Origin: Agriotes lineatus
Taxonomy: Eukaryota > Arthropoda > Insecta > Coleoptera > Elateridae
Direction of reading: 5' to 3'
DNA length: 64,000 bases
Assembly: GCA_940337035.1 (NCBI GenBank)
Contig: CALNHX010001063.1
Span: 186,001 to 250,000 of the forward strand
The notes under the pieces were generated by a model. The model saw only the letters and a list, made by a program, of their open reading frames with translations, did no database searches and was not told the origin of the DNA. How positions within the stretch are numbered: the first letter of the stretch is position 1; each line of letters opens with the position of its first letter. Below, piece by piece: positions 60,391 through 64,000 of this stretch. The position numbers and the translations under genes were made by a program.

Positions 60391-62336
60391 AGTTAAGTCT
60401 CTCTCTTCAAAGCTACTGAAATTGACAGCCTAGCTGTGAAAATACGTATTTAGCGGTTGCTGAATATTTATGTGTTTTTAACGAATTGTGTCAGTTTCAA
60501 AACACAGGCTCCAGCAGTGTTTTAGTCAAGTTGGCTGCTAGTTCACAGGAGTTAAGTCTCTCTCTTCAAAGCTACTGAAATTGACAGCCTAGCTGTGGAA
60601 ATACGTATTTAGCGGTTGTTAGATATCTGCGTAGTTAGGAGTTTTTAACGAATTGTGTCAGATTTAAAACACAGGCTCCAGCAGTGTTTTAGTGAAGCCG
60701 GCTTCCGATTCACAGGAGTTAAGTCGTTCTCTTCAAAGCTACAGAAATTGGCAGCCTAGCTGTGAAAATACGTATTTAGCGGTTGCTAAATATTTTTGTG
60801 TTTTTAACGAATTGTGTCAGATTAAAGACACAGGCTCCGGCAGTGTTTTAGTGAAGTCGGCTTCCGATTCACAAGAGTTAAGTCTCTCTCTTCAAAGCTA
60901 CTGAAATTGACAGCCTAGCTGTGAAAATACGTATTTAGCGGTTGCTAAATATTTATGTGTTTTTAACGAATTGTGTCAGATTCAAGACACAGGCTCCAGC
61001 AGTGTTTTAGTGAAGCCGGCTTTCGATTCACAGGAGTTAAGTCTCTCTCTTCAAAGCTACTGAAATTGACAGCCTAGCTGTGGAAATACGTATTTGGCGG
61101 TTTTTAGATATCTGCGTAGTTAGGAGTTTTTAACGAATTGTGTCAGATTCAAACCACAGGCTCCAGCAGTGTTTTAGTGAAGCCGGCTTCCGATTCACAA
61201 GAGTTAAGTCTCTCTCTTCAAAGCTACAGAAATTGACAGCCTAGCTGTGTAACTACGTATTTAGCGGTTGCCAAATATTTATGTGTTTTTAACGAATTGT
61301 GTCAGATTAAAAACACAGGCTCCGGCAGTGTATTACTGAAGTCGGCTTCCGATTCACAAGAGTTAAGTCTCTCTCTTCAAGGCTACAGAAATTGACAGCC
61401 TAGCTGTGTAACTACGTATTTAGCGGTTGCCAAATATTTATGTGTTTTTAACGAATTGTGTCAGATTCAAAACACAGGCTCCAGCAGAGTTTTAGTTAAG
61501 TTGGCTTCCGATTCACAGGAGTTAAGTCTCTCTCTTCAGCCCTACTGAAATTGACAGCCTAGCTGTGGAAATACGTATTTAGCGGTTGCTAAATATTTAT
61601 GTGTTTTTAACGAATTGTGTCAAATTCAAAACACAGGCTCCAGCAGAGTTTTAGTTAAGTTGGCTTCCGATTCACAGGAGTTAAGTCTTTCTCTTCAAAG
61701 CTACAGAAATTGACAGCCTAGCTGTGAAAATACGTATTTAGCGGTTGCTAAATATTTATGTGTTTTTAACGAATTGTGTCAGATTAAAAACACAGGCTCC
61801 AGCAGTGTTTTAGTGAAGTCGGCTTCCGATTCACAAGAGTTAAGTCTTTTTCTTCAAAGCTACTGAAATTGACAGCCTTGCTGTAAAAATACGTATTTAG
61901 CGGTTGCTAAATATTTATGTGTTTTTAACGAATTGTGTCAGATTCAAAACACAGGCTCCAGCAGTGTTTTAGTGAAGCCGGCTTCCGATTCACAGGAGTT
62001 TAGTCTCTCTCTTCAAAGCTACAGAAATTGACAGCCTAGCTGTGAAAATACGTATTTAGCGGTTGCTAACCATTTATGTGTTTTAAACGAATTGTGTCAG
62101 ATTCAAAACACAGGCTCCAGCAGTGTTTTAGTCAAGTTGGATGCCAGTTTACAGGAGTTAAGTCTCTCTCTTCAAAGCTACTGAAATCGACAGCCTAGCT
62201 GTGGAAATACGTATTTAGCCGTTGTTAGACATCTGCATAGTTAAAAGTTTTTAACGAATTGTGTCAGATTCAAAACACAGGCTCCAGCAGTGTTTTAGTG
62301 AAGCCGGCTTCCGATTTACAGGAGTTAAGTCTCTCT
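60391..62336 (+). repeat. Block F duplication, copy F2 (1.95 kb)
   Basis: Partner of F1 with very few differences seen. Distal to it the order changes to CTACTGAGATTG and a 167-bp GTTAAGAG head, the same sequence that ends each E copy. Confidence 0.87.
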
Positions 62337-63352
62337 TTTCAAAGCTACTGAGATTGACAGCCTAGCTGTCGGAATACGTATTTAGCGGTTGTTAGATATC
62401 TGCGTAGTTAAGAGTTTTTAACGAACTGTGTCAGATTCTAAACACAGGCTCCAGCAGTGTTTTAGTGAAGTTGGCTTCCGGTTCACAGGGGTTAAGTCTC
62501 TCTCTTCAAAACTACTGAAATTGACAGCCTAGCTGTGGAAATACGTATTTAGCGGTTTGCTAAATAGTTATGTGTTTTTAACGAATTGTGTCAGATTCAA
62601 AACACAGGCTCCAGCAGAGTTTTAGTTAAGTTGGCTTCCGATTCATAGGAGTTAAGTCTTTCTCTTCAAAGCTACAGAAATTGACAGCCTAGCTGTGAAA
62701 ATACGTATTTAGCGGTTGCTAAATATTTATGTGTTTTTAACGAACTGTGTCAGATTCAAAACACAGGCTCCGGCAGTGATTTAGTGAAGTCGGCTTCCGA
62801 TTCACAAGAGTTAGGTCTCTCTCTTCAAAGCTACAGAAATTGACAGCCTAGCTGTGAAAATACGTATTTAGCGGTTGCTAAATAATTATGTGTTTTTAAC
62901 GAATTGTGTCAGATTCAAAACACAGGCTCCAGCAGAGTTTTAGTTAAGTTGGCTTCCGATTCACAGGAGTTAAGTCTCTCTCTTCAGCCCTACTGAAATT
63001 GACAGCCTAGCTGTGGAAATACGTATTTAGCGGTTGCTAAATATTTATGTGTTTTTAACGAATTGTGTCTAATTCAAAACACAGGCTCCAGCAGAGTTTT
63101 AGTTAAGTTGGCTTCCGATTCACAGGAGTTAAGTCTTTCTCTTCAAAGCTACAGAAATTGACAGCCTAGCTGTGAAAATACGTATTTAGCGGTTGCTAAA
63201 TATTTATGTGTTTTTAACGAATTGTGTCAGATTAAAAACACAGGCTCCAGCAGTGTTTTAGTGAAGTCGGCTTACGATTCACAAGAGTTAAGTCTTTTTC
63301 TTCAAAGCTACTGAAATTGACAGCCTTGCAGTGAAAATACGTATTTAGCGGT
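62337..63352 (+). repeat. E-derived segment, joined out of order
   Basis: At 62414 the end-of-E head (GCGTAGTTAAGAG) joins, at TTTTTAACGAACTGTG, the part of E that normally follows the divergent monomer (compare 56443). The divergent monomer itself is skipped. The segment has the E-specific inserted T (GCGGTTTGCTAAATAG near 62553), GCAGTGATTTAG, CTTCAGCCCTAC, GTGTCTAATTC and CTTACGATTC, in E order. Confidence 0.83.
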
Positions 63353-64000
63353 TGCTAAATATTTATTTGTTTTTAACGAATTGTGTCAGATTCAAAACAC
63401 AGGCTCCAGCAATGATTTAGTCAAGTTGGCTTCCGATTCACAAAAGATATGTCTCTCTCTTCAAAGCTATTGAAATTGTCAGCCTAGCTGTGAAAATACG
63501 TATTTAGCGGTTGCTAATCATTTATGTGTTTTCAACGAATTGTGTCAGATTCAAAACACAGGCTCCAGCAGTGTTTTAGTGAAGCCGGCTTCCGATTCAC
63601 AGGAGTTAAGTCTCTCTTTTCAAAGCTACTGAAATTGACAGCCTAGCTGTGAAAATACGTATTTAGCGGTTGCTAAATATTTATGTGTTTTTAACGAATT
63701 GTGTCAGATTCAAAACACAGGCTCCAGCAGTGTTTTAGTGAAGCCGGCTTCCGATTCACAGGAGTTTAGTCTCTCTCTTCAAAGCAACAGAAATTGACAG
63801 CCTAGCTGTGAAAATACGTATTTAGCGGTTGCTAACCATTTATGTGTTTTAAACGAATTGTGTCAGATTCAAAACACAGGCTCCAGCAGTGTTTTAGTCA
63901 AGTTGGATGCCAGTTTACAGGGGTTAAGTCTCTCTCTTCAAAGCTACTGAAATTGACAGCCTAGCTGTGGAAATACGTATTTAGCCGTTGTTAGACATCT
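63353..64000 (+). repeat. Terminal mosaic of E pieces
   Basis: After GCCTTGCAGTG and ATTTATTTGTTTTT near 63331-63372, the order jumps to the CAATGATTTAG and GCTAATCATTT monomers, which lie elsewhere in E (about 55.32-55.6 kb). It then jumps back to the GAGTTTAGTC/AAAGCAACAG, GCTAACCATTT and GTTAGACATCT run (about 57.4-57.7 kb). The array continues past the window end. Confidence 0.8.

Larger units (their letters stand above)
1..64000 (+). repeat. Satellite DNA array, 159/167-bp monomers, whole window
   Basis: The window is a single head-to-tail tandem repeat in one orientation, entered and left in mid-array. With the monomer started at TACGTA, the common form is 159 bp. A second form is 167 bp because GTTAGATATCTGCGTAGTTA or a GTGGTTAGGGG-type head replaces the shorter GCTAAATATTTATGTG head, adding 8 bp before TTTTTAACGAATTG. 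The most constant parts are TACGTATTTAGCGGTTG, AACGAATTGTGTCAGATT, a CT-rich tract followed by TTCAAAGCT, and GACAGCCTAGCTGTG. The most variable part is roughly residues 66-112, between ACAGG and CACAGGAGTTAAG. I found no insertion, no inverted monomer and no unrelated sequence, so there is no gene-bearing interval to describe. Such purity with higher-order structure is typical of centromeric or pericentromeric satellites; which kind, and which species, cannot be told from sequence alone. Confidence 0.98.

Noticed and set aside
5316..60904. Eleven open reading frames of 70-97 codons on the + strand
   Set aside because: All are the same satellite frame in monomers that lost two TGA codons. They end at the same TGA of the next standard monomer, lack ribosome-binding or splice context, and are copied with the HORs.
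1..64000. CRISPR-like repeat array
   Set aside because: Whole 159-167-bp monomers repeat end to end with no unique spacers and no short repeat/spacer alternation.
1..64000. CENP-B box
   Set aside because: I looked for NTTCGNNNNANNCGGGN on both strands and saw no match; CGGG is essentially absent and TTCG is rare.
1..64000. rRNA, tRNA or small RNA genes on either strand
   Set aside because: No conserved rRNA core or tRNA cloverleaf was seen; the only stem in the monomer is the 5-6-bp ACAGC/GCTGT dyad.

Overview
The whole 64 kb window is one uninterrupted eukaryotic tandem satellite array. About 400 head-to-tail monomers lie on the + strand, with no single-copy sequence, protein gene, RNA gene, transposon or inverted block that I could find. 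The common monomer is 159 bp. A second class is 167 bp, differing by an 8-bp insertion about 35 bp after the TACGTA that I use as the monomer start. A rare divergent class is 167 bp or, with a 16-bp deletion, 151 bp. My count for the commonest 159-bp form is 63 G+C of 159 (about 40%). The size, the purity and the multi-monomer higher-order repeats (HORs) are typical of centromeric or pericentromeric heterochromatin in a long-read assembly. I do not recognise the family and cannot name the species; the centromere assignment is inference.

Layout. Block A (1-16187) follows a HOR of about 5.82 kb: an expanded copy (1-7641), a full copy (7642-13459) and a partial third (13460-16187), with internal 667-bp and 978-bp duplications. 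Block B (16188-31847) follows a HOR of about 2.88-3.04 kb, then a 2409-bp block duplicated in tandem (23625-28442), then a stretch resembling block A. Block C (31848-39254) is a nearly identical pair of 3.57-kb segments 3840 bp apart. Block D (39255-49255) starts and ends with A-like monomers and holds very local expansions: three 160-bp monomers with the same inserted T, two 318-bp dimer duplications, and four 159-bp monomers in a row. Block E (49256-57890) is a near-perfect triplication of a 2878-2879-bp, 18-monomer unit. Block F (57891-64000) has a duplicated 1.95-kb segment 2258 bp apart, then a mosaic of E-derived pieces to the window end.

How it works together. Nothing here suggests an encoded product. 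The array reads as a record of unequal exchange and local amplification at scales from one monomer to about 36 monomers, with newer repeats nested in older ones. A divergent monomer recurs 15 times, about once per HOR, and acts as a phase marker. Three dyads recur in nearly every monomer within about 46 bp (a 5-bp hairpin, the palindrome AAATACGTATTT and the palindrome TAAATATTTA); they are the best candidates for a sequence-specific or structural role. I saw no CENP-B box. Open reading frames of 70-97 codons exist because 159 is divisible by 3 and some monomers have lost two TGA codons; I judge them non-coding. HOR limits were found by eye and are good to tens of bases except where a mismatch is named.
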